NCBI RefSeq assembly: GCF_902459705.1
Contig: NZ_CABPRU010000011.1
Location: 1 to 64,000, forward strand
DNA length: 64,000 bases
From: Pandoraea terrigena
GTDB taxonomy: Bacteria > Pseudomonadota > Gammaproteobacteria > Burkholderiales > Burkholderiaceae
Direction: 5' to 3'
Of the stretch, positions 16,949 through 24,046 are shown piece by piece. The translations under genes were made by a program, and so were the position numbers. Positions within the stretch are counted from its first letter, which is position 1. Every line of letters begins with the position of its first letter. The notes under the pieces are model-generated. The model had not been told where the DNA came from. It made no database searches and worked only from the letters and a program-made list of their open reading frames with translations.

Positions 16949-18182
16949 GAAATAACTCCTTGATAAGGCTTGTTGCGATTGATCTGGCGTCGCTCGTCCC
17001 GAGCAAACGCACTCTCGGCACGACAACCGACGCATCGTTATCCGTCGATTTGCACCACTTTTCCACCTTCTCCGCCAACGTCGACAGCGTCGAAATCCCG
17101 CTGCAACGCTGACGCTGGGAGGCAAGCAACTTCGGCTCGATGCGAACCTCCGCCGCCTGCGCCAACACCTGTTCGATCGCCTGCTTGTCAACCGTGACGG
17201 CTAGCTCGGCATCGACCGAGTAGCGAACACGAACGAACGACCCGACACATGAAGCGGCTTGCTCTTCGAGCCAGGCCATGTCGGGCACGCCGTCGAACAA
17301 AAAGTCGACCATCACGCGTGCCGGTGTCTCGCGGAACTCGAAGTCGCAGTCACGCGGCCCAATGTTCCAGATGAGAAACCCCTTCTTCCCTTCTTCGCCG
17401 TAGTGGAAGCGCCCGATCGAACCCGGGTACGCCACACGCTGGACAAAGCCGCCGACTTCACGATCCCACGACTGATGCCGATGGATGTGCCCCAGCATCG
17501 TTGCCGTCGACTGCGCTGCGTACAACCCGCCAAGTGAGAACTCGTGGTCCTTGCCGGCCATGGGAACCCCATGCTCGGTCAACGCCCCACTCACCGTGCC
17601 GTGCCCGACCGTGACGGTGGCCACGCCGGCGGCGCTTGCTGCTATGTTTTGCGGCGCAAAGACCCCTTGCATCAACCCGGCAAGCACATCGCCCATGGCT
17701 TGCGCCACGTGCTCTGCGCCGACCGACGAGACCAGATCCGACTTGTTGACTGTCGGTACGCAAGACACCAGCAGTCGTGCATCGTCGAGCGAGTCTCCGG
17801 GCGACACGTAACGCCACTGTGTGCCTACCAACGCCACCTGTCCGATCTTGTCGACCGTCTCCACGGGATACTTGCCACCAGCAAAGCGGTAGATGGCAAG
17901 CATTCCTGGATAGTCGTGCAAGAACGTACCCTGCAGGATCAGGACTGGGCAGTGATCCGCCAGGCGCCTGAGTTCCTGCATAAGCTGATGAAGCGCCGCC
18001 GAGTGCGCGTCCTGCTTGTGGTCCGTTAGATCGCCGGAGATGATGGCGACGTCAACACGTTCACTAATCGCGGTGCTCACGGCGCTGCCGAAACACTGGC
18101 CAGCCTCAAGCAAATTCCCGATCGAGAAATGCAGGTCGCTGAGATGCGCGACCTTGATTCTCCTTGTCTGTTCCTGGTTCAT
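16833..18182 (-). CDS. SbcD/Mre11-like metallophosphoesterase
   Basis: A 449-residue protein. Metallophosphoesterase motifs are seen in order: HLSDLHF (residues 13-19), ISGDLTDH near 48, LQGTFLHDYPG near 83 (the usual GNHD block, here altered), VTVGHGTV near 195 and MLGHIHRHQS near 232. It should provide the nuclease subunit for the SbcC-like ATPase. The C-terminal 40 residues are read through a region that also encodes the start of the PLD gene in another frame. The start has a strong SD-masking leader. Confidence 0.78.
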   Translation of the reverse strand: MNQEQTRRIKVAHLSDLHFSIGNLLEAGQCFGSAVSTAISERVDVAIISGDLTDHKQDAHSAALHQLMQELRRLADHCPVLILQGTFLHDYPGMLAIYRFAGGKYPVETVDKIGQVALVGTQWRYVSPGDSLDDARLLVSCVPTVNKSDLVSSVGAEHVAQAMGDVLAGLMQGVFAPQNIAASAAGVATVTVGHGTVSGALTEHGVPMAGKDHEFSLGGLYAAQSTATMLGHIHRHQSWDREVGGFVQRVAYPGSIGRFHYGEEGKKGFLIWNIGPRDCDFEFRETPARVMVDFLFDGVPDMAWLEEQAASCVGSFVRVRYSVDAELAVTVDKQAIEQVLAQAAEVRIEPKLLASQRQRCSGISTLSTLAEKVEKWCKSTDNDASVVVPRVRLLGTSDARSIATSLIKELFHEAESRTHEHRDDAGHAVDPFARAERGLDHSAGRELAQ

Positions 18183-18187
18183 GAGCG

Positions 18188-18223
18188 ACTCCTTCTGCCA
18201 CTACGTGGCGGTATGAAGGGAGT
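18188..18223 (-). promoter_or_regulatory. SD-masking leader of the SbcD-like gene
   Basis: On the minus strand ACTCCCTT (18223-18216), CATA, hairpin CCGCCAC-gta-GTGGC, then AGAAGGAGT and the ATG at 18182. The outer arms pair as ACTCC/GGAGT with TT/AA. Confidence 0.7.
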
Positions 18224-18229
18224 GCAACA

Positions 18230-18265
18230 GCTTCCCGATGCCTCACAACAGGCGCATCGGGAAGC
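18230..18265 (-). repeat. Perfect inverted repeat upstream of the SbcD leader
   Basis: GCTTCCCGATGC and GCATCGGGAAGC form a 12-base stem around a 12-base loop, with no T tract on the minus strand. It lies between the stop of the 474-residue gene and the SbcD leader. It may be an RNA-processing or stability element. Confidence 0.6.
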
Positions 18266-18308
18266 CCCCCCGTACAGGGAGGTTGCCCACGGCATGAGCC
18301 GTATTCGC

Positions 18309-19733
18309 TTAGCAGGTAGCAGCCTGCTGCATGGCACCGCACGCGGATTCCATGGCAGCAATACCCGCCTGTTCGCCATTGGCGAAAAGTTGCTTGATAT
18401 GCGAGATGAGATCGCGCATCTTCGGGAAGTTTCGTTCCCAGTCCCCGACGACGTGTCTGGCGTACTGCGCGAAAAGCTCCGGAGGAATCCGGTAGTCCGC
18501 GGTCAGCAAGCGAGACTCGAGGTACGCGTCTGCATTTGCCCCATAGCGGGCCAACTGCGTGATGCCCTCCACTGCCTTCGTGAGTAGATCTTCCTGCATA
18601 TCCCAGCCGACGCCGTACTTGTGGTCGAGATATCGAAGAGCGAGTGCCTTGTCGCAGCCCCCCGATCGGAATACATCTTCAACCGCGGCGCGAAGCTGCG
18701 TTGCACGCGCTCGGTTACCCGTCACGTGCTCGGCGTCGATCACCCCCGCTTCCTGAGTCGGCGCCGCAGCAGCCTCAGCCTCGTCAGCCGGTGCTTGAGC
18801 AAGCCACGCCACAGGAGCGACATTCCCAACCGGGTTACGCCCGATTTGGAGCATCGAAGCGATGTCGATGGCAGGCACAATCCGCGGCACCCACTGCAGG
18901 CCGGTCTTGCGTTTTCCGTCGCCGTCGAAGTAGCTGCGCTCCTCCTGAACTTTGGTGATCCAGAAGACTGGCTTGCCGGGAGCGTTTGGATTGAAGGTCG
19001 GGATATGCCCCAGCGTGCTGCGGATCTGATCAAGCGTCGACCAGATGTTTTCCGCGGCGTACTCCGAGCTGGTTTCCATTTCAACGATGCCAAGGCCGAC
19101 TACACCTGGGATGTAGAACTTCAGTTGCCCCCGAAACTGGCAGAGACCGGACTGAAACTGCTTGCACACCCGCGGCTCGCACAAGCCCCTAACCTCCCAG
19201 TCACGCGGAGGAAGACGCTTGACACCAGCCTGGCGCTGCTCGACGACCTTCTTTGCATCGAGCCCGGGCAAGCGCTCGCAGACCCGTTCTCCGCGATCGT
19301 TGAACGCGGAGTGGTAGCGATCCTCGCCCTTGTTGCTCTCGAAACGGTGCGGGAAGAAGTCGAACAGGTCGTTGCTGTGGAAGAAGACCGGGAAACGGCG
19401 CAGCTCGCGCTTGCCGTCCACGTCTTCACCGTATAGATCCAGGATCGCATTCGGAAGCACCGACATCACGAAGTCGTCGACCGAGAGGTTGAACGCCTGC
19501 GTGTTGACCGGATACATCGGATTCTTAATGCCGGTCTTGGCGGTGATGTCCTTCTCAATCACAGAGGCACGCCGCTGCTGAGCGATGCCATCCTGATAGA
19601 TCTGTACTGCCGTTGCGTTTTCCTGTGCGGTTCGGGTTAAGACCTTGGTGCCGCAGCGGATCTTTCCAGATGCACGGGGGCCGCCGTAATTGGTGGTCGT
19701 GCGCTCGGACAGAATCGATTTCGTCGGTTTCAT
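18309..19733 (-). CDS. Gp3-like / 'hydrolase or metal-binding' Cys-cluster protein
   Basis: A 474-residue protein. The central part has a conserved-looking block: FPVFFHSNDLFDFFPHRFE, then LCEPRVCKQFQSGLCQFRGQL (a cysteine cluster), then VGLGIVEMETSSEYAAENI. This is like plasmid and ICE proteins annotated as metal-binding and, more distantly, like the Gp3 recombination directionality factors of serine-integrase phages. The C-terminal 130 residues are helical. Position upstream of SbcD suggests DNA processing. Assignment is from memory of the pattern and uncertain. The SD segment AGGAAGGC can pair with GCCTTCCT about 70 bases upstream. Confidence 0.5.
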   Translation of the reverse strand: MKPTKSILSERTTTNYGGPRASGKIRCGTKVLTRTAQENATAVQIYQDGIAQQRRASVIEKDITAKTGIKNPMYPVNTQAFNLSVDDFVMSVLPNAILDLYGEDVDGKRELRRFPVFFHSNDLFDFFPHRFESNKGEDRYHSAFNDRGERVCERLPGLDAKKVVEQRQAGVKRLPPRDWEVRGLCEPRVCKQFQSGLCQFRGQLKFYIPGVVGLGIVEMETSSEYAAENIWSTLDQIRSTLGHIPTFNPNAPGKPVFWITKVQEERSYFDGDGKRKTGLQWVPRIVPAIDIASMLQIGRNPVGNVAPVAWLAQAPADEAEAAAAPTQEAGVIDAEHVTGNRARATQLRAAVEDVFRSGGCDKALALRYLDHKYGVGWDMQEDLLTKAVEGITQLARYGANADAYLESRLLTADYRIPPELFAQYARHVVGDWERNFPKMRDLISHIKQLFANGEQAGIAAMESACGAMQQAATC

Positions 19734-19940
19734 GGTTTCTGCCTTCCTGGACTTACGTCCGTTCGGGTTATCGATGGCGAGATGCCTTTTCGATCCTCAT
19801 GCCAGTACTGGCGATTGAAGGAAGGCGTGCGCAGCGCGCACGGCAATGCGTGTGGCATTGCCGTACAGCCGCAGCGTGCTCGTGCGATTTCGAGGGGGGA
19901 GAGGAGACAGCGGGCACATTGCCCGCTGTTCCTATTGGGA
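19734..19940 (-). other. Intercistronic region with several hairpins
   Basis: About 200 bases between the methyltransferase stop and the 474-residue gene. It contains GCACGGCAATGC-type inverted repeats (19835-19880), GCCAGTAC-TGGC, and the GCCTTCC/GGAAGGC long-range pair around the next start. No small gene was found. Confidence 0.4.
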
Positions 19941-20834
19941 TTACGCGAGCCCCCAGACGCCCCGCTCTTCCGATGTGAAGTCCGGATAGAGTTGAAGGGT
20001 CTGGCGAATCTTCTCGCGCCAGCTGCTGTTGGTGTTGATGCGATCAGTCGACGCCGAGACGGCTTCGTAGATCTTCGATAGCGGGGCCTTGCCGCCAAGC
20101 TTCATCAGCACGGAGCGGACGATGTTGCGCCACGTTCCCTGAAGTCGTCTTTGCGCCTGGCATGCCATGGCGCCCAGGACGGCGAGAATCGTGCCCGTCT
20201 TGCGACGAAACAAAACGATGTACTCGTGCATGATGAACGGCAGATCCATCTTCCCGTACGGCTGGAAGTTGCTCGTCGCATTGTGCTGCGCTTTAATGAG
20301 CACGCCGGCCAGCTCCTGTGCCGGTAGCCGGGCGATAATCTCGGCCTGGTAGGACGTGTACACGCCGTTCCGGCGCCAGTCACCGATGATGCAGCCGTAG
20401 TAGCCGCCCGGCAAGGTCGCCTCGCGCTGGTTAAGCATGGCGAGATGCATCTTCTGATGGAAGTCCTCGTCGTCCACGCAGCGCGACAGATCGTCGGAAT
20501 GCGCTTCTTTGCCCCACACCTCGCCCGAGTAGCGAATCATCCCGTGATACGGCGGATGCGACAGCACCAGGTTACCCTGCTCGCCAGTCGCTTCGACGAT
20601 CGAGTTGCGCAGGATGTTGAAGCCCTGGTGCAGGTCGAGACCATAGGCCGTGATGCCCATCTCCTTGGCGACTTCGATGCTGGTGCCAGACCCCATCATC
20701 GGATCGATGAACACCGGGCGCTCGAGGCGGCCGAGGATCTGCTCGAACAGTTGCCGGTAGACGTGGCCGCTGCAGTTGCCGCGCCACTTTGCGTTGCCCC
20801 ACGGACCGCGGTCCGGGAAGGACATGATACTCAT
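19941..20834 (-). CDS. DNA methyltransferase (N4/N6 amino-type) with C-terminal winged-helix-like tail
   Basis: A 297-residue protein from the ATG at 20834 (TGGAG 8 bases upstream). Motif I is FIDPMMGSGTSIEVAKEMGI near residue 38 and motif IV is LSHPPYHGMI near residue 80, the (D/N/S/H)PPY active site of amino-methyltransferases. The C-terminal 70 residues (KAPLSKIYEAVSAS ... WREKIRQTLQLYPDFTSEERGVWGLA) resemble a HARE/Mrr-type winged helix. No restriction partner is nearby, so it is probably an orphan that protects the element from restriction. The start is behind an SD-masking leader. Confidence 0.78.
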   Translation of the reverse strand: MSIMSFPDRGPWGNAKWRGNCSGHVYRQLFEQILGRLERPVFIDPMMGSGTSIEVAKEMGITAYGLDLHQGFNILRNSIVEATGEQGNLVLSHPPYHGMIRYSGEVWGKEAHSDDLSRCVDDEDFHQKMHLAMLNQREATLPGGYYGCIIGDWRRNGVYTSYQAEIIARLPAQELAGVLIKAQHNATSNFQPYGKMDLPFIMHEYIVLFRRKTGTILAVLGAMACQAQRRLQGTWRNIVRSVLMKLGGKAPLSKIYEAVSASTDRINTNSSWREKIRQTLQLYPDFTSEERGVWGLA

Positions 20835-20840
20835 GATTGA

Positions 20841-20878
20841 TCTCCAGTTAGTGCCATTGCTGGCGGGAAAAACCGGAG
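20841..20878 (-). promoter_or_regulatory. SD-masking leader of the methyltransferase gene
   Basis: On the minus strand CTCCGG, TTTTTCCC, hairpin GCCA-gcaa-TGGC, then ACTAACTGGAG and ATG at 20834. CTCC(G)/(T)GGAG pair over the ribosome site. A second hairpin AGTGCC-aac-GGCACT is directly upstream. Confidence 0.65.
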
Positions 20879-21015
20879 TGCCGTTGGCACTGCAATGTTG
20901 GAGACATGGCAGTGCGCGAGCGAGCTTTTGAGAGAGTGGCTGTGAGACGGACCCGCCCGAAGGCAGGTCCGCACACCGTCTCGTCAAGGATGCCGTGACG
21001 ACTGAATGCAGAGGC

Positions 21016-21150
21016 TTAGTCCGCAATATGCGGCTGCGCCCCCAGACCCAGCATGCCCATGATGCAACGGGCAACGGGTTTGAGCGGCTCGGACAACTCG
21101 TGCGCAAAATCGATCAATTCACCGACAAACGCTTTCGTGTACGTGCTCAT
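21016..21150 (-). CDS. 44-residue small protein
   Basis: A short gene starting at 21150 with a strong AAAGGAG 6-7 bases upstream and ending at TAA 21016-21018. The product is mostly helical and amphipathic (YTKAFVGELIDFAHELSEP, then MGMLGLGAQ). It follows the small membrane protein gene by 29 bases and is probably co-translated with it. The function is unknown; the ribosome site and position are the evidence. Confidence 0.55.
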   Translation of the reverse strand: MSTYTKAFVGELIDFAHELSEPLKPVARCIMGMLGLGAQPHIAD

Positions 21151-21179
21151 GCTGCTTCTCCTTTAGAGTTGTGGGCCTT

Positions 21180-21473
21180 TCAACCAAACCGCTTCACGAA
21201 CCTTTTCAGGCCGCGAACGCCAATCCAACTGGCAGCGGAAAGGTGCAGGGCGAGCATCAGCGCATGGAACGCAAGCAGGACGTAGCCCTGAAACGGATCA
21301 TGCGTTACATGCTCCACCCCGGCGAAGACGCCGTTGAGGAGCAAGGCAGATGCACCGATTACGAGAGACAGCGCAGAGATGAGAACCACGTCCGCCAGAA
21401 ACCGCACGAACACGATCAGCCCCTCGTCTACTGACTCTCGGATTTCTTCCTTGAGCTGATGTTCCTGGCTCAT
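21180..21473 (-). CDS. Small membrane protein with two to three helices
   Basis: A 97-residue protein. The start at 21473 has GGGAG 8 bases upstream. A charged N-terminus (MSQEHQLKEEIRESVDEG) is followed by hydrophobic helices (FLADVVLISALSLVIGASALLL, YVLLAFHALMLALHL) and a basic C-terminus (RGLKRFVKRFG). No family is recognised. It belongs to a run of three small membrane proteins on this strand. Confidence 0.6.
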   Translation of the reverse strand: MSQEHQLKEEIRESVDEGLIVFVRFLADVVLISALSLVIGASALLLNGVFAGVEHVTHDPFQGYVLLAFHALMLALHLSAASWIGVRGLKRFVKRFG

Positions 21474-21477
21474 AGAC

Positions 21478-21580
21478 TTCTCCCGATTTAAGTTGCTCCA
21501 GTCATTTGAACCACCTGACGTGATGCCGGTGAACGGCTGGAAAAATCGAAGCCCAAAAGAGCAAGGACAAGGGAACTTGT
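21478..21580 (-). promoter_or_regulatory. Terminator-like hairpin plus leader of gene 21180-21473
   Basis: On the minus strand AAGGACAAG-ttccc-CTTGTCCTT is followed by GCTCTTTTGG, a terminator-like stem, and then CTTCGATTTTTCC, hairpin GCCG...CGGC, and AAATCGGGAGAAG before the ATG. The arms CTTCGATTT/AAATC..GAAG fit the leader family with a longer insert. Confidence 0.4.
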
Positions 21581-21703
21581 CCTTGAGCGATAGGGCAGAG
21601 TCTTGCGGAGCGCCGCCCATAGTCAGGCGGACAACGAGGATTGTTTAGCTGCAGCGAGCAGCATCCGTAAGGAAGCTGCCGCTGCACAGGTCGCGGGGGA
21701 TGA

Positions 21704-22024
21704 TTACTTGCGAGCCCATTGCTCAAGGCGGCTCGCGAAGCGGTACACGGCTTGGTTACTTGCCTTGATTACAGGAAGGGCGACGAGAAGCAAGCCTGCC
21801 AAAGCCACGATCTCAAGGATGGTCAGCTTTGTGTGGAAGGCAATGCAAAGCACGCTGATCACGATAGCGATCGCGAGGAATGTCAGATTTCCTCGGAACG
21901 CGTAGCGAAGCATTCCGACCAATAGAACGATCGCGGCGATGGGAAGATTCAGAATTCCCAATGAGGGGTGAATCCACTTAGGCCGACGACGCTGTTGGTT
22001 CAGATGCTGTTGTTGCTGGTTCAT
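21704..22024 (-). CDS. Small membrane protein
   Basis: A 106-residue protein. The start at 22024 has AGGAG and an SD-masking leader. A Gln-rich N-terminus (MNQQQQHLNQQRRRPK) is followed by three hydrophobic helices (LGILNLPIAAIVLLVGML, FLAIAIVISVLCIAF, ILEIVALAGLLLVALPV). The N-terminal layout (NQ-rich start, then GILNLP) is like that of the 384-residue protein at 11123-12277, which also begins MNQSTNN and has ALGILNVLPVGLLVVV. The two may share an N-terminal module. Confidence 0.6.
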   Translation of the reverse strand: MNQQQQHLNQQRRRPKWIHPSLGILNLPIAAIVLLVGMLRYAFRGNLTFLAIAIVISVLCIAFHTKLTILEIVALAGLLLVALPVIKASNQAVYRFASRLEQWARK

Positions 22025-22028
22025 GGCG

Positions 22029-22065
22029 ATCTCCTGATGCCGTAGCGGCGCGTGAAACCGGAGAT
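22029..22065 (-). promoter_or_regulatory. SD-masking leader, gene 21704-22024
   Basis: On the minus strand ATCTCC, GGTTTCACGC, hairpin GCCG-cta-CGGC, then ATCAGGAGAT and CGCC before the ATG. Arms ATCTCC/GGAGAT are perfect over 6 bases. Confidence 0.7.
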
Positions 22066-22131
22066 GCGGTCCTGGCTCATGGTGTGCCTGGTGCGGATGC
22101 GACACCCGCAGCAGAGAACCGTATGAAGTGA

Positions 22132-22162
22132 AAATCCGCGTCCCCTTAAGGAGAGCGGATTT
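22132..22162 (-). terminator. Terminator-like inverted repeat
   Basis: AAATCCGC / GCGGATTT around a 15-base loop, just after the stop of the 140-residue gene. The minus strand continues TCACTTC, so the T tract is short. Confidence 0.4.
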
Positions 22163-22173
22163 CCTGGTTGCGA

Positions 22174-22596
22174 TTATCGACGACGGTAGCCATCGCCCGA
22201 CTTGAGGTAAGCCGAGATCGTTGCGCCCGCCAGGCTCAAAATGAATGCCGGCGGCACGATCCCAACGGCTATGAAGATGCCCCACCCTCGCAGGACGCCC
22301 CCGATCACGACCGAGTGTCCCGCCAATGCATCGGACATCATCGTAAGCATGGTCAGACGCTCGGCGTGAACCGTAGCGAAGTAACCATCCAGAGCGGCTT
22401 GGCCACCGATCTGGAAAAGTTCTGCCCAACCCTGTGTTTCCTGAGCAATACCGATGAACCAAACGACGATCCCCGCGAGCCAGCAAACTGCGAAGGGAAT
22501 CCATACGCCGCAGCAAAACTCAGACACGGCGGAGTCGAAAGCGGCGATGACTCGGTCGAGGTTCGACGGAGTAGCGTAGATCGATTTCACGTTCAT
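22174..22596 (-). CDS. Membrane protein of unknown function
   Basis: A 140-residue protein. The start at 22596 has AAAGGAG 8-9 bases upstream, inside a masking leader. Three to four hydrophobic segments are visible (FCCGVWIPFAVCWLAGIVVWF, a middle amphipathic region, SVVIGGVLRGWGIFIAVGIV, PPAFILSLAGATISAYL). No family is recognised. It is first in the run of small membrane proteins. Confidence 0.6.
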   Translation of the reverse strand: MNVKSIYATPSNLDRVIAAFDSAVSEFCCGVWIPFAVCWLAGIVVWFIGIAQETQGWAELFQIGGQAALDGYFATVHAERLTMLTMMSDALAGHSVVIGGVLRGWGIFIAVGIVPPAFILSLAGATISAYLKSGDGYRRR

Positions 22597-22601
22597 GATT
22601 A

Positions 22602-22641
22602 ACTCTCCTTTGCCGTATCGGCGCGTAGAAACCTGGAGAGC
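22602..22641 (-). promoter_or_regulatory. SD-masking leader, gene 22174-22596
   Basis: On the minus strand GCTCTCC, AGGTTTCTACGC, hairpin GCCG-ata-CGGC, then AAAGGAGAGT and the ATG. CTCTCC/GGAGAG pair perfectly. A perfect hairpin GGAAGACTC-gtcc-GAGTCTTCC lies about 80 bases further upstream (22722-22743). Confidence 0.72.
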
Positions 22642-23046
22642 GGATCTGGGGGCGAAAATCGCCCCGCCCTTTCCGGACAAGCTGTCGAGGAAGGACTCCG
22701 TTAAATTACAGAGGGAGGGAGGAAGACTCGGACGAGTCTTCCTTGGTCGCGATTGACGTTGAGGCCGGCGTGATCAAGATCACGTGGGTCCAATCTCTGG
22801 CGTACCGGACGGCTATTCGGACCGAAATCACGGACAGCGGCGACGGGGCGAGAGACGTGGATTCAGATTGCTGTTGATGATTTTCCAGTCGTGCCAGGAA
22901 GGCGCGAAATACTGGAACGGCACTGGTTTGGCTACTTTTGCAACCCGAAAGATTGCAGAAATTGCCAAGGCGCCTACTGATCTGCGCGTGCTGCCGCCAA
23001 TGCGGCGTAACTCATTCTACGTATATCTATCGGTTCCTGCAAACCG
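22642..23046. other. Intergenic region without a supported gene
   Basis: About 400 bases. It holds the perfect hairpin at 22722-22743 and AT-rich sequence that may contain the promoter of the minus-strand membrane protein run. Plus-strand frames here have no ribosome site. Confidence 0.4.
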
Positions 23047-23080
23047 AAAATTTGGGGAGGCGGGCCTTTCGGCCCTCCCC
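23047..23080 (-). terminator. Rho-independent terminator of the ATP-cone gene
   Basis: On the minus strand GGGGAGGGCC-gaaa-GGCCCGCCTCCCC is followed by AAATTTTC. It lies 15 bases after the stop at 23095. Confidence 0.6.
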
Positions 23081-23094
23081 CCCCCCAACTCAAC

Positions 23095-23523
23095 TCACTG
23101 ACAAGCGTCGCATGGCTGGTCGCCCTCATCACCGGGGCGGCGCGTGCACACGAGGCCGAGCGGCTCTTCCTCAATCGGGACAGCATTGAGATTACGCAGT
23201 CCCGTGCGCTTCTCGCGATACAAAACGTAGGCGCGAGCCAGAGCGTGATCGACGCGCATGAGCGACAGTTCGACCAGATCTTGGATGTCCTCGATCGGGA
23301 TGCTTGCTTCCAGCTTTCGCGCGATACGCTCCACCACCGCATCTGCGACCGAGTCGACCAGATCGCGGTCAGCTTGCGACAGCTCTCCTTCGCCCTTTTC
23401 CTTCACCCCTCTGACATCCAGCGCGTTCAAGAGGATCGCGGCACGGATCTTCGACGGATCGAAGGCGACCGCTTCCCCGTTACGCTTTACGACGGTCTTG
23501 TTGATGATTTTTTCCGATTTCAT
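23095..23523 (-). CDS. ATP-cone mini-protein with NrdA-like cysteine tail
   Basis: A 142-residue protein. Residues 9-107 form an ATP-cone as found at the N-terminus of class Ia ribonucleotide reductase: VVKRNGEAVAFDPSKIRAAI, then IEDIQDLVELSLMR and ARAYVLYREKR. Instead of the roughly 700-residue catalytic barrel the protein goes straight to a tail CTRRPGDEGDQPCDACQ, which looks like the redox-active C-terminus of betaproteobacterial NrdA. It could sense ATP/dATP and compete with, or regulate, the host reductase. That role is inference. Its start carries the SD-masking leader and it ends at a terminator, so it is a single-gene unit. Confidence 0.72.
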   Translation of the reverse strand: MKSEKIINKTVVKRNGEAVAFDPSKIRAAILLNALDVRGVKEKGEGELSQADRDLVDSVADAVVERIARKLEASIPIEDIQDLVELSLMRVDHALARAYVLYREKRTGLRNLNAVPIEEEPLGLVCTRRPGDEGDQPCDACQ

Positions 23524-23526
23524 GAA

Positions 23527-23570
23527 CTTCTCCTATTGATGACGCTTTGCGTCGTTGAAAAGCGGGAAGG
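23527..23570 (-). promoter_or_regulatory. SD-masking leader of the ATP-cone gene
   Basis: On the minus strand CCTTCCC, GCTTTTCAAC, hairpin GACGC-aaa-GCGTC, then ATCAATAGGAGAAG and TTC before the ATG. CTTC/GAAG and CC/GG pair. The GCTTTTCAAC spacer closely matches GGTTTTCAAC in the 13054-13095 leader. Confidence 0.62.
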
Positions 23571-24046
23571 TCGTAACAGGCGTTGTTACTCGGCAGGGAT
23601 GACCTGCAGGGTAAGAGCACGCTGGAACGCTCGCAGACGGGGAGCCGGATTTCTCCGGTGGCCACGTTCTTCCGAGCGCGTTTGAAAAATCGGTCTGAAT
23701 GGGGCTGGCGCACGAACGCGCATTACGCTGCCTCGTGTCCTCTGGCGGACGTTCTTTACCGATTTCGGAAATGGGAAATCACGACACCCGGATGGGCGCG
23801 GTATTACGGAGGCGAACCGGTGCTCTGGTTGCTGTGGCGGCCAATAATATGGACCGATTGGAGCGGCGATGCCGACGACTCGGCGTGTATCGATAATAGT
23901 CGAACTTCCCGGAAGCGGCGAATTGCGAAAATTTGCTGGAAAACACCGGCATTCATTCCGACCCGCCTGATCCCTGCGGGGAGAATCCGGAAAGATACTT
24001 TGGGCGCGCGTCGCGTGCAGCAAGCTCACCAAACGGACCACTAGCC
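23571..24046. other. Region without a supported gene
   Basis: Overlapping frames of about 150 codons exist on both strands (23583-24044 plus, 23586-24041 minus). Neither has a ribosome site or protein-like composition, so nothing is called here. Confidence 0.4.

Noticed and set aside
23583-24044. Frames of about 150 codons on both strands
   Set aside because: They mirror each other, lack ribosome sites and have no protein-like pattern.
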